A stretch of 64,000 nt of DNA from Bradyrhizobium sp. LMTR 3 (GTDB lineage Bacteria > Pseudomonadota > Alphaproteobacteria > Rhizobiales > Xanthobacteraceae), in contig NZ_MAXC01000005.1 in assembly GCF_001693485.1 (NCBI RefSeq), positions 62,001 to 126,000 of the forward strand, in the 5' to 3' direction. Under the pieces are notes generated by a model, which was given only the letters and a program-made list of their open reading frames with translations, was not told where the DNA came from and did not search any database. A program made the position numbers and the translations under genes. Below are positions 7,931 to 16,803 of this stretch, piece after piece. Position 1 is the first letter of the stretch. Every line of letters begins with the position of its first letter.

Positions 7931-8911
7931 ATGCTCGCTTTCACTCTTCGCCGCGCTATCCAGGCCATCGGCGTCATGATCGCGGTCGGCGTCATTGCGT
8001 TCTCGATGTTCCGTTTCGCCGGCGATCCCGTCAACCAGATCGTCTCATTGGACACGCCGGCCGCCGAACGCGAGGCGGTCCGCAAGTCGCTCGGGCTCGA
8101 CGATCCCGTGCCGGTGCAGTTCGCACGCTATTTCGCCAATGCCGCGCAATTCAAGTTCGGGGTCTCCTATCAGTTCCGTCAGCCGGTTGCGAACCTGTTG
8201 ATGGAACGCATGCCGGCGACGCTGGAGCTTGCCGCCTGCGCCACCGTTCTCGCCATGGTGTTCGGCATCCTGATGGGGGTCTATTCGGCGCTGCGGCGCG
8301 ATACGATTCTGACAAAGTTCTTCCAGGCGGTGTCGCTGATCGGAATCTCGCTGCCGACCTTCCTGATCGGCATCCTTCTGATCTATCTGTTCTCGGTGAC
8401 GCTGGGCTGGCTGCCTTCATTCGGCCGCGGCGACGTGGTGCGGATCGGCTGGTGGACCACCGGCCTGCTCACGCTTTCCGGCCTGAAGGCGCTGATCATG
8501 CCATCGATTACGCTGGGCCTGTTCCAGATGACCCTGATCATGCGACTGGTGCGCGCTGAAATGCTCGAAGTGCTCCGCACCGACTACATCCGCTTCGCCC
8601 GCGCCCGCGGCCTGACCACGCGCGCGATCCACTTCGGCCACGCGCTGAAGAACACGCTGGTTCCCGTCATTACCGTCGCCGGCTTGCAGTTTGGCTCGGT
8701 AATTGCATTTGCCATCATCACCGAAACCGTCTTCCAGTGGCCGGGCATGGGATTGTTGTTCGTACAGGCCGTGCAAAATGTCGATATCCCGATCATGGCC
8801 GCCTACCTGCTGATGGTGTCGCTGATCTTCGTTACCATCAATCTGGTGGTCGATATCCTCTACACCGTCGTCGATCCGCGCCTGCGCTCGACCATCCGCC
8901 GTCCGGCATGA
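7931..8911 (+). CDS. ABC transporter permease, DppB type (importer 1)
   Basis: The 326-residue membrane protein starts MLAFTLRRAIQAIGVMIAVG, and has about six transmembrane segments and the BPD_transp_1 EAA loop (LRTDYIRFARARGLTTRAI, then GHALKNTLVPVITV). The early MFRFAGDPVNQIV and LGLDDPVPVQFARYF blocks are typical of DppB/OppB. AAAGGAATAC precedes the ATG. Its TGA overlaps the next start (ATGA), so translation of the two channel subunits is coupled. It forms the inner-membrane pore with the next gene. Confidence 0.93.
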   Translation: MLAFTLRRAIQAIGVMIAVGVIAFSMFRFAGDPVNQIVSLDTPAAEREAVRKSLGLDDPVPVQFARYFANAAQFKFGVSYQFRQPVANLLMERMPATLELAACATVLAMVFGILMGVYSALRRDTILTKFFQAVSLIGISLPTFLIGILLIYLFSVTLGWLPSFGRGDVVRIGWWTTGLLTLSGLKALIMPSITLGLFQMTLIMRLVRAEMLEVLRTDYIRFARARGLTTRAIHFGHALKNTLVPVITVAGLQFGSVIAFAIITETVFQWPGMGLLFVQAVQNVDIPIMAAYLLMVSLIFVTINLVVDILYTVVDPRLRSTIRRPA

Positions 8912-9894
8912 GCGAGACTGATATGTCTGACGCCGTAGTACCACACCGAATAGAGTCGAGCCCGCAGCGGGCACGCTCGAACGCGAGCTGGCTGAAGCGC
9001 GCGCTCGACAGCGACATCTTCTACTCGTTCCGCCGCTCCCGGATGACGATGGTGGCGGCGGGGGTAACGGTCCTGTTCTTCCTGCTGGCGATCTTTGCAT
9101 CGCAACTGGCGGTGCAGAACCCGTTCGATCCGGCGCAACTGCAATTGATGAATTCGCGGATCTCGCCGCTGTGGACCGCCGAAGGCCAGAGCCCGTTCCT
9201 GCTCGGCACCGATGAACAGGGCCGTGACGTGTTTTCTGCGATCCTCTACGGCTTGCGGATTTCGCTCGTCGTCGGCGTGCTCGGCGTTATCTTCGCCGGC
9301 ACGCTTGGCATTACGCTTGGCCTCATTGCAGGCTATGTCGGCGGCGCGGTCGATGGCCTGATCATGCGCATCGCCGACGTGCAGCTCACCTTCCCGGCCA
9401 TCCTGATCGCGCTATTGGTCAACGGCGTCGCCAAATCGGTGTTCAACAACCGGCTCGACGCCGGGAGCACGCTGGCAGTCTTGGTCGTTGCGATCGGCCT
9501 GAGTTTTTGGGTGCAATACGCCCGCACCGTGCGCGGCTCGGTCATGGTCGAGAAGAACAAGGACTATGTCGCGGCCGCGCAACTGATCGGCCTTCCCGCC
9601 CCCAAGATCATGCTGCGCCACGTGCTGCCCAACACCATGGGCCCGATTCTCGTGATTGCGACCATCAACCTCGCGCTCGCCATCATCACCGAGGCGACGC
9701 TGTCGTTCCTGGGCGCCGGCATGCCCGACACCATGCCCTCGCTCGGCACGCTGATCCGGATCGGCAACAACTATCTGTTCGCCGGCGAATGGTGGATCGT
9801 CGCCTTCCCCGGCATCGCGCTGGCGGGGCTGATCCTTTCCATCAACCTGCTCGGCGACTGGCTGCGCGACGCGCTCAATCCGAAACTCCGATGA
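8908..9894 (+). CDS. ABC transporter permease, DppC type (importer 1)
   Basis: This 328-residue permease opens with a cytoplasmic tail, then the DppC hallmarks: first membrane helix VAAGVTVLFFLLAIF, the periplasmic motif LLGTDEQGRDVFSAILYG, and the EAA loop VAAAQLIGLPAPKIMLRHVL. The ATG at 8908 overlaps the upstream stop; ATG at 8923 is an alternative. The following ATPase starts inside its stop codon at 9891. It pairs with the DppB-type subunit. Confidence 0.93.
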   Translation: MSETDMSDAVVPHRIESSPQRARSNASWLKRALDSDIFYSFRRSRMTMVAAGVTVLFFLLAIFASQLAVQNPFDPAQLQLMNSRISPLWTAEGQSPFLLGTDEQGRDVFSAILYGLRISLVVGVLGVIFAGTLGITLGLIAGYVGGAVDGLIMRIADVQLTFPAILIALLVNGVAKSVFNNRLDAGSTLAVLVVAIGLSFWVQYARTVRGSVMVEKNKDYVAAAQLIGLPAPKIMLRHVLPNTMGPILVIATINLALAIITEATLSFLGAGMPDTMPSLGTLIRIGNNYLFAGEWWIVAFPGIALAGLILSINLLGDWLRDALNPKLR

Positions 9895-10889
9895 CCGTTC
9901 CCGTCCTCTCCGTGCGTAACCTCGAGGTGGAATTCCTCACCCGCCGCAGCGCGCTGCGCGCGATCAACGGCGTTTCCTTCGACATCGCCAAGGGCGAAGT
10001 GCTCGGCGTGGTCGGCGAATCCGGCGCTGGCAAATCGGTCACGGGACTGGCCGTGATCGGGCTGATCGATCCTCCCGGCCGCATTTCGGGCGGCGAGATC
10101 TATCTGTCGGGAACGCGGATCGATCACCTGCCGCCGGAAGAAATCCGCCGTATCCGGGGCAAACGGATCGGGATGATCTTTCAGGATCCGCTGACAAGCC
10201 TCAATCCGCTCTACCGGATCGGCGACCAAATCGTCGAGACGATTCGAACCCACATGAACCTGTCGGAGACCGCTGCGCGCAAGCGCGCCATCGATCTCTT
10301 GGCCGAGGTCGGCATCCCCGCACCGGACAAACGCATCGACGCCTATCCGCACGAATTCTCCGGCGGCATGCGCCAGCGTGTCGTGATTGCGCTGGCGATC
10401 TGCGCTGAGCCGGAACTGATTATCGCCGACGAGCCGACCACCGCGCTGGACGTCTCCGTGCAGGCGCAGATCATCTCGCTGATCAAGCGTCTCGGGCGCG
10501 ACCACGGCACGGCGGTGATGCTGGTCACCCACGATATGGGCGTGATCGCCGAGACCTCCGACCGGGTCGCAGTGATGTATTCGGGCCGGATCGCCGAGAT
10601 CGGCCCGGTGCAGGATGTGGTGCAGAACCCGCTGCACCCCTACGCCAAGGGCCTGATGGGCGCGATCCCGACACTCGCGGGCGAAGACAAGCGGCTGGTG
10701 CAAATTCCCGGCTCGATGCCGCGGCTGTCGGCGATCCCGCCAGGCTGCTCGTTCAATCCGCGTTGCGCCTTTGCATTCGACCGTTGCCGCGTCGATCGGC
10801 CGGAGCCACTCAAGCACGGTTCGCACGCCGTGGCCTGCCATCTCTTCGACACCGCGCCCCATGAAGCGGCGAAGGAGACCGTGGCATGA
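9891..10889 (+). CDS. ABC transporter ATP-binding protein, DppD type (importer 1)
   Basis: The 332-residue ATPase has Walker A GESGAGKS, Q-loop FQDPLTSLNPLYRIG, signature FSGGMRQRV, Walker [14 protein letters not shown] and the H-loop VTHDMG. A C-terminal oligopeptide-transport domain carries PPGCSFNPRCAFAFDRCR, whose cysteines in some relatives bind an Fe-S cluster. Start ATG 9891 overlaps the permease TGA. It forms a heterodimer with the next gene to power the importer. Confidence 0.94.
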   Translation: MTVPVLSVRNLEVEFLTRRSALRAINGVSFDIAKGEVLGVVGESGAGKSVTGLAVIGLIDPPGRISGGEIYLSGTRIDHLPPEEIRRIRGKRIGMIFQDPLTSLNPLYRIGDQIVETIRTHMNLSETAARKRAIDLLAEVGIPAPDKRIDAYPHEFSGGMRQRVVIALAICAEPELIIADEPTTALDVSVQAQIISLIKRLGRDHGTAVMLVTHDMGVIAETSDRVAVMYSGRIAEIGPVQDVVQNPLHPYAKGLMGAIPTLAGEDKRLVQIPGSMPRLSAIPPGCSFNPRCAFAFDRCRVDRPEPLKHGSHAVACHLFDTAPHEAAKETVA

Positions 10890-11884
10890 GCCCGCCCTTT
10901 GTCGATGTGAGGAATTTGCGCCGCGTGTTCGACGTCTCGAAGCCGTGGCTCAACCGCGTGCTGGAAGGCGGCCGTCCGGAATTCCTGAAAGCCGTCGATG
11001 GCGTGACGTTCGACATCAGGAAGGGCGAGACTTTTGCTCTCGTCGGGGAATCCGGCTCGGGAAAGACCACCGTGGCACGGATGGTCGTGGGACTTCTGCC
11101 GCCGACTTCGGGCGAAGTCATCATCGACGGCGTCTCGATGACGAATGCCAGGCAGGCGCAGGCACGGCAGCGGCTGCGCCGCCGGATCCAGATGATTTTT
11201 CAGGACCCCTACGCGAGCCTCAATCCCCGCTTCCGGGTCGATGCCATCGTCTCCGAGCCGATCCGCGCCTTCGACCTGATCCAGGGCGAGCGCGATATCC
11301 GCCTGCGCGTCGGCGAATTGTTGAATCTCGTGGGCCTGCATCCCGACGACGGCCTGAAATATCCGCATGAATTCTCCGGCGGCCAGCGCCAGCGCATCGC
11401 GATTGCGCGCGCGCTTGCGTCAGATGCCGAATTCATCGTTTGCGACGAGCCGACCTCGGCGCTCGACGTCTCGGTGCAGGCGCAGATCCTCAATCTGATG
11501 CGCGACCTGCAGGACAAATTCGGCCTCACCTATCTCCTCATCAGCCATAACCTCGCCGTGGTCCGCCACATGGCGACGCGCATCGGCGTGATGTATCTCG
11601 GTCGCATTGTTGAAATCGCCGAGGGCCGCGAATTGTTCGCCAATCCGCGGATGCCCTACACCAAAATGCTGCTCGGCGCGGTTCCTGACCTCGCGATGTG
11701 CGGCCGCCAGCGGATTCCGGTCAAGGGCGAAATTCCAAATCCGATCGACCCGCCACCCGGCTGCGCCTTCAACCCGCGCTGTCCGCTCGCCTTCGATCTG
11801 TGCCGGCGGCAAACGCCCGAGCTGATCAACGGGGTTGCCTGCCACGCCGTCAACCAACCGGTTGAGGCTGCCGCTTTGGTATGA
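10886..11884 (+). CDS. ABC transporter ATP-binding protein, DppF type (importer 1)
   Basis: This second ATPase (332 residues) has Walker A GESGSGKT, Q-loop [14 protein letters not shown], signature FSGGQRQRI, Walker B FIVCDEPTSALDV and the C-terminal PPGCAFNPRCPLAFDLCR block. The DppF-type insert before Walker A (PWLNRVLEGGRPEFLKAVDG) sets it apart from the DppD subunit. ATG 10886 overlaps the preceding stop by four bases. The acylase gene follows after 103 bases. Confidence 0.94.
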   Translation: MSPPFVDVRNLRRVFDVSKPWLNRVLEGGRPEFLKAVDGVTFDIRKGETFALVGESGSGKTTVARMVVGLLPPTSGEVIIDGVSMTNARQAQARQRLRRRIQMIFQDPYASLNPRFRVDAIVSEPIRAFDLIQGERDIRLRVGELLNLVGLHPDDGLKYPHEFSGGQRQRIAIARALASDAEFIVCDEPTSALDVSVQAQILNLMRDLQDKFGLTYLLISHNLAVVRHMATRIGVMYLGRIVEIAEGRELFANPRMPYTKMLLGAVPDLAMCGRQRIPVKGEIPNPIDPPPGCAFNPRCPLAFDLCRRQTPELINGVACHAVNQPVEAAALV

Positions 11885-11987
11885 TCACGGAGATGGGTGC
11901 AATGCGTGGCATCCCAGTAGTTGGCATCCAGCCTCGCCTGTGGTCAAGTGCGCGCGCACCGCGATACCCAGCCGGCATTGGATTCCC

Positions 11988-13793
11988 ATGAGCAACATCA
12001 ATCCCGATCCGTTCACCACAAGGCCGGAAATCGAAGGCACCTTCGGCGTCGTCACCTCGACCCACTGGATCGCGACCGCCGTCGGGATGAGCATCCTGGA
12101 AAAGGGCGGCAACGCATTCGATGCCGGCGTTGCCACGGCCTTCACGCTGCAGGTGGTGGAGCCGCACCTGAACGGCCCGGGCGGCGACGTGCCGATCATC
12201 GTGCATGACACCAGGCGCGGCCGCACCGAGGTGATCTGCGGCCAGGGTCCGGCGCCTGCGAAGGCGACCATCGCGCATTACAAGAGCGAAGGCCTGGAAA
12301 TGGTGCCCGGCACCGGCCTTCTCGCCGCCTGCGTGCCCGGCACGTTCGAATCCTGGATGCTGCTGCTGCGTGACTACGGCACGATGCGGCTGCGCGACGT
12401 GCTGGAGCCGGCGATTGCCTACGCCCGCGACGGCTATCCGCTGGTCGAGCGCGCTTCCGCAACGATCCAGGTCGTCGAGCAATTGTTCAGGAAGCACTGG
12501 ACGACATCGGCGGCGGTCTACCTGCCAAACAACGAAGTACCGAGACCCGGCACGCTGTTCACCAACAAGCAGCTCTCCGAAACCTACGCCCGCATCCTTA
12601 AAGAAGCGGAAAGCGCGGGCGGCGATCGCGTCGCACAGATCGAGCGCGCGCGAAAGTCATGGTCGCAGGGTTTCGTGGCGGAAGCGATCGACAAGTTCTG
12701 CCGCACCCAGGAAGTGATGGACGTCAGCGGCTCACCACATCGCGGCGTGCTGAGCGCCGACGACTTGGCACGCTGGCAGCCGACCGTCGAGGCGCCGCTC
12801 ACTTACGACTATGGTCGCTATACCGTCTGCAAGCCCGGCGTCTGGAGCCAGGGCCCGGTGATGCTGCAGCAACTCGCGCTGCTCAAGGGGTTTGAGCTCG
12901 ACGGGCTCGACCCCGCCGGGCCCGACTTCATCCATCTGCAGATCGAATGCGCGAAACTCGCCTTCGCCGATCGCGAGAAGTTTTATGGCGACCCGAAATT
13001 TACCGACATCCCGATCGCGACGCTGTTGTCGGACGCCTACAATGACGAGCGCCGCAAGCTGATCTCTGGGGATAAGGCCTCGCTCGATTTCATCCCGGGA
13101 TCGGTCGAAGGTTTCGGCTCGGTCGTCAAGCTGCGCCGTGCGGAAGGCCATCGCGAGGCGGTCGGTGCCATGGGCGCGGGCGAGCCGACCGTCGGCCGGT
13201 TCGGCGAGGTGCGCGGCGACACCGTGCATTTCGACATCATCGACCAGGCCGGCAATATGGTCTCGGCGACGCCGTCCGGCGGCTGGCTGCAATCCTCGCC
13301 GGTCATTCCCGAACTCGGCTTCTGCCTTGGCAGCCGCGCGCAGATGTTCTGGCTGGAGGAAGATCACCCGGCGGCACTTGCGCCCGGCAAGCGCCCGCGC
13401 ACCACGCTCTCGCCCACCATGGCGCTGCGCGACGGCGAGCCGTACATGGCCTGGGGATCGCCCGGCGGCGACCAGCAGGATCAATGGACCACGCAGTTCT
13501 TCCTGCGGCATGTCCACGCCAAACTGAACCTGCAGGAAGCGATCGACGCGCCGGCCTGGCACTCCGAGCATTTTCCGATTTCGTTCTGGCCGCGTACCGC
13601 GCGGCCCGGCGTGCTCGTGCTCGAAAGCCGCGTACCGAACGCGACTATCGACACGCTGAAGAGCCGCGGCCATGTCGTCGAGGTCGGTCCCGAATGGTCG
13701 GAAGGCCGCCTCACCGCGGCCTCCAAGGTCGGTCGTCGCCGCCGCGCCGCCGCCAATCCGAGGGGCATGCAGGGCTACGCGGCGGGCCGGTAG
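11988..13793 (+). CDS. Gamma-glutamyltransferase-family acylase (Ntn hydrolase)
   Basis: The 601-residue precursor follows the GGT fold: ILEKGGNAFDAGVATAFTLQVVEPHLNGPGGD, VPGTFESWMLLLRDYGTM, then the autocatalytic site GDTVHFDIIDQAGNMVSATP, where Thr412 should become the N-terminal nucleophile of the small subunit, and TTLSPTMALRDGEP with GSPGGDQQDQ for the oxyanion region. Compared with E. coli GGT as I remember it, Arg114 aligns with Gln86 (GQGPAPAKAT), and the NNQMDDF segment holding Asp433 is replaced by SRAQMFWLEED, so gamma-glutamyl recognition looks lost. No signal peptide is seen, so it probably acts in the cytoplasm on imported compounds. ATG 11988 is chosen where family similarity starts. 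Confidence 0.85.
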   Translation: MSNINPDPFTTRPEIEGTFGVVTSTHWIATAVGMSILEKGGNAFDAGVATAFTLQVVEPHLNGPGGDVPIIVHDTRRGRTEVICGQGPAPAKATIAHYKSEGLEMVPGTGLLAACVPGTFESWMLLLRDYGTMRLRDVLEPAIAYARDGYPLVERASATIQVVEQLFRKHWTTSAAVYLPNNEVPRPGTLFTNKQLSETYARILKEAESAGGDRVAQIERARKSWSQGFVAEAIDKFCRTQEVMDVSGSPHRGVLSADDLARWQPTVEAPLTYDYGRYTVCKPGVWSQGPVMLQQLALLKGFELDGLDPAGPDFIHLQIECAKLAFADREKFYGDPKFTDIPIATLLSDAYNDERRKLISGDKASLDFIPGSVEGFGSVVKLRRAEGHREAVGAMGAGEPTVGRFGEVRGDTVHFDIIDQAGNMVSATPSGGWLQSSPVIPELGFCLGSRAQMFWLEEDHPAALAPGKRPRTTLSPTMALRDGEPYMAWGSPGGDQQDQWTTQFFLRHVHAKLNLQEAIDAPAWHSEHFPISFWPRTARPGVLVLESRVPNATIDTLKSRGHVVEVGPEWSEGRLTAASKVGRRRRAAANPRGMQGYAAGR

Positions 13794-13805
13794 AGGCGAC
13801 TTGAG

Positions 13806-14516
13806 ATGACCTGGTCGATCATTGCCCGTGAATCCTCAACCGGCCAGATCGGCATCGCGGTCGCGACCCGATTTTTTGCGGTCGGCGCACGCGTGCCGCA
13901 TATCGCCCCGGGTGTTGGAGGCATCGCGACGCAGGCGCTGGTCAATCCCTACTACGGTATCGACGGCGTGAAGCTGTTGCGCGAAGGCCGCAGCCCCCGC
14001 GAGGTGGTGGACATTCTGCTCGTTACCGACGATGGACACGAGGCCCGCCAACTTCATGTCATGGATATCAAGGGCCGCATCGCAGCGCATACGGGGCGCG
14101 AATGCATCGACTGGTGTGGGCATATCCAGGGTGACGGCTTTTCGCTTGCCGGCAACATGCTGGCGGGCGCCGCCGTGCTCGATGACACGGCGAAAACCTT
14201 TGTCGCCAATGCCAGCCTGCCCTTTGCGCAGCGGCTGATCGTGGCGATGAAGGCCGGCGAAGCCGCCGGCGGCGACAAGCGCGGCAAGCAATCGGCGGCG
14301 CTGTTGATCCATGGCGAGGAAGAATGGTCAGATCTCGACCTGCGTGTCGACGACCATACAGATCCGTTGGCCGAACTTGAACGTCTCGAACAGGTGAGCC
14401 GCGAGCGCTGGGTGCATTTCCGCCCGTTCCTGCCGACGCGGAAGAATCCGGCGGGGATCACCGACCGCACGGTCATCGATGCCCGCATCGAAGCCGCGAC
14501 GACGGGCAAGGCATGA
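13806..14516 (+). CDS. DUF1028 family protein (probable Ntn-type hydrolase fold)
   Basis: This 236-residue protein begins TWSIIARESSTGQIGIAVAT and contains GVGGIATQALVNPYYG, AHTGRECIDWCGHIQGDGFSLAGNML and DLRVDDHTDPLAELERL, the conserved blocks of DUF1028. The family is placed, from memory, in the Ntn-hydrolase clan and has no firm function. It lies 12 bases after the acylase and its TGA overlaps the next ATPase start (ATGA), so it belongs to the same transcription unit. A second hydrolytic step on the same imported substrate is plausible (inference). Confidence 0.88.
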   Translation: MTWSIIARESSTGQIGIAVATRFFAVGARVPHIAPGVGGIATQALVNPYYGIDGVKLLREGRSPREVVDILLVTDDGHEARQLHVMDIKGRIAAHTGRECIDWCGHIQGDGFSLAGNMLAGAAVLDDTAKTFVANASLPFAQRLIVAMKAGEAAGGDKRGKQSAALLIHGEEEWSDLDLRVDDHTDPLAELERLEQVSRERWVHFRPFLPTRKNPAGITDRTVIDARIEAATTGKA

Positions 14517-15502
14517 CGGCAAACCCGCTGATCGAAATCGAGGGCCTGCGCGTGGTCTTCCATGGCGATGATGGCCGCACCACGCACGCGGTCGACGGCG
14601 TCGATCTCAGCGTGGCCACTGGCGCGACGCTTGGCCTCGTCGGCGAATCCGGCTGCGGCAAGAGCGTGACCTCGCTCGCCGTCATGGGATTATTGCCGAG
14701 GCGTTCCGCTGAAGTGTCGGGTTCGATCCGTTTCGACGGTTTTGATCTCCTCGACATTCCCGACGATACGCTGCGCGATCTGCGCGGCAATCGGCTCGCG
14801 ATGATCTTTCAGGAACCGATGACTTCGCTCAATCCGAGCTTCACCATCGGCGACCAGATCATCGAGACCATCCTGCGCCATCGCGGCGGGTCGCGGCGGC
14901 AGGCGCGCGAGCGCGCGATCGAGCTGCTACGGCGGGTGCACATCCCCTCGCCCGAGAAACGTGTCGACGAATATCCGCACAAGCTGTCCGGCGGCATGCG
15001 CCAGCGTGTGATGATCGCGATGGCGCTGGCCTGCGACCCGCGCCTTTTGATCGCGGACGAGCCGACCACCGCGCTCGACGTCACGTTGCAGGCGCAGATT
15101 CTCGATCTGATGCGCGAGCTGAAGGCCGCCAGCGGCGCCGCGATCATCCTGATCACGCACGATCTCGGCGTGGTCGCCGAAGTCTGCGACGAGGTTGCGG
15201 TGATGTATGCCGGCGAGATCGTCGAACGCGCACCGGTCGACGAACTCTTTGCCAGCCCGCAGCATCCCTACACCGTCGGCCTGCTCGGCTCGATCCCGCG
15301 GCTCGGCCGCCGTACTGAGCACCTGGCGACGATCGAGGGCATGGTGCCGAACATGACGAACCCGCCAGCCGGCTGCCGCTTCGCCGCGCGCTGTCCGTTC
15401 GTGCTCGACGCCTGCATCGCCGCGCCGCCGTCGCTTGCGATGGTCAGTCCCGACCACGCCTCGCGCTGCATCCGCGCGCCGCTGGAGCGGCTGGTATCAT
15501 GA
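14513..15502 (+). CDS. ABC transporter ATP-binding protein, DppD type (importer 2)
   Basis: A 329-residue ATPase with Walker [10 protein letters not shown]-loop [15 protein letters not shown], signature LSGGMRQRV, Walker [15 protein letters not shown]-loop ITHDLG and the C-terminal [18 protein letters not shown] block. Its ATG overlaps the DUF1028 stop by four bases. Together with the next gene it would drive the second peptide importer. It is clearly distinct in sequence from the importer 1 ATPase, so this is not a recent duplication. Confidence 0.94.
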   Translation: MTANPLIEIEGLRVVFHGDDGRTTHAVDGVDLSVATGATLGLVGESGCGKSVTSLAVMGLLPRRSAEVSGSIRFDGFDLLDIPDDTLRDLRGNRLAMIFQEPMTSLNPSFTIGDQIIETILRHRGGSRRQARERAIELLRRVHIPSPEKRVDEYPHKLSGGMRQRVMIAMALACDPRLLIADEPTTALDVTLQAQILDLMRELKAASGAAIILITHDLGVVAEVCDEVAVMYAGEIVERAPVDELFASPQHPYTVGLLGSIPRLGRRTEHLATIEGMVPNMTNPPAGCRFAARCPFVLDACIAAPPSLAMVSPDHASRCIRAPLERLVS

Positions 15503-15525
15503 TCGCGCCGCTCTCCGCTCTCGCG

Positions 15526-15656
15526 CCCCGGGCGCAGTGCAGCGCAAGCGAAGCGCAGCGATGCACTGCTGAACCGGGGCCCACCTGTGGTCCCACGCGA
15601 CATGGGTCCCGGTTCTGCAGCGCACCGCCAAGAGGCGCTGCGCCGCGCCCGGGACA
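15526..15656. repeat. Dispersed palindromic repeat, family B copy 1
   Basis: A GC-rich element built around CCGGGGCCCA and the facing TGGGTCCCGGTTCTGCAGCG fills the gap between two ATPase genes. The same core and outer arms occur at 60050-60210. It interrupts an otherwise tightly packed operon without breaking any gene. Confidence 0.8.
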
Positions 15657-15671
15657 CGGAAGGTGCCTGCG

Positions 15672-16781
15672 ATGACCGCGCTGCTCGAAGTCGACCGGTT
15701 GGTAAAGCATTTCGTCGCCACGCGGTCGGTATTCGGCCGGCCCACGGCCTACGTAAAGGCAGTCGACGGCATCAGCTTCACGGTCGAGGCCGGCAAGACG
15801 CTGGCGTTGGTCGGCGAGTCCGGTTGCGGCAAGTCCACCGTCAGCCGGCTGGTGCTGCGGCTGATCGAGCCGGATGCGGGCAACGTTCGCTTCGAGGGCC
15901 GCGACCTCGGCGCGCTCGGCGCCAACGAATTGCGCGCCTTCCGCCGCGATGCGCAGATCATTTTTCAGGACCCCTATGCGTCGCTCAACCCGCGCATGAC
16001 GGTGGGCCAGATTCTGAGCGAGCCGCTGGCGCTGCACGATCTCGTGCCGGCCCCGCGCCGCCGCGAACGGGTCGACGAGCTGCTGCGGCTGGTCGGGCTC
16101 GAGCCGCGCTTTGCCCGCCGCTACCCGCACGAATTTTCCGGCGGCCAGCGCCAGCGCCTCGCGATTGCACGGGCGCTGGCGGTAGAGCCGAAACTGATCA
16201 TCTGCGACGAGCCGGTCTCCGCGCTCGACGTTTCGATCCGCTCGCAAATCCTCAATCTGCTGCGCGACCTGCAGGACCGGCTCGGCCTCGCCTACATCTT
16301 CGTCTCGCACGATCTGGCGGTCGTGAAGCACATCGCCGACCGCGTCGCGGTGATGAACCTCGGCGGTATCGTCGAAACGGCGGACGCCGAAGCGCTGTTC
16401 GCCGCGCCCCGGCATCCCTATAGCCGCGCGCTATTGTCGGCGATTCCCGTACCCAAACCGCAGGCCCGGCGCGGCCGCATCGTGCTGGAAGGCGAGATGC
16501 CGAGCGCGCTCAATCCGCCTTCCGGCTGCCGCTTTCATACCCGCTGCCCTTATGTCATCGAGCGCTGCCGCACCGAAATTCCGCCCCTGCTCGCCGACGG
16601 CACGGGACACGCCACGGCGTGTCACCGCACGGCCGAATTGCCGTCACCCGGGGCCATCGTTCCCGCCGATGGCGGATTTTCGCCGGTGCTGGAAAAATTG
16701 GTCGCCGCCTTCAGCGGTGGCACGGAAGGTGCAAGTCGCGTCGGGGTTGATGCATCAGGAACACGGCCAAGTGCGGTGTAA
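15672..16781 (+). CDS. ABC transporter ATP-binding protein, DppF type (importer 2)
   Basis: The 369-residue ATPase has the DppF-type insert ([20 protein letters not shown]), Walker [10 protein letters not shown]-loop [15 protein letters not shown], signature FSGGQRQRL, Walker [14 protein letters not shown] and C-terminal [22 protein letters not shown] 15672 has GGAAGG eight bases upstream; the in-frame GTG at 15663 overlaps that site and is less likely. The C-terminus is about 40 residues longer than in importer 1. Transporter subunits for importer 2 follow directly. Confidence 0.93.
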   Translation: MTALLEVDRLVKHFVATRSVFGRPTAYVKAVDGISFTVEAGKTLALVGESGCGKSTVSRLVLRLIEPDAGNVRFEGRDLGALGANELRAFRRDAQIIFQDPYASLNPRMTVGQILSEPLALHDLVPAPRRRERVDELLRLVGLEPRFARRYPHEFSGGQRQRLAIARALAVEPKLIICDEPVSALDVSIRSQILNLLRDLQDRLGLAYIFVSHDLAVVKHIADRVAVMNLGGIVETADAEALFAAPRHPYSRALLSAIPVPKPQARRGRIVLEGEMPSALNPPSGCRFHTRCPYVIERCRTEIPPLLADGTGHATACHRTAELPSPGAIVPADGGFSPVLEKLVAAFSGGTEGASRVGVDASGTRPSAV

Positions 16782-16803
16782 TCGTGGATAAGGGGATGGC
16801 AGC

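Noticed and set aside
9771..10862. Open frame of 363 codons antisense to the first DppD ATPase
   Set aside because: The ATPase motifs on the plus strand are complete, and the antisense product has no recognisable fold.
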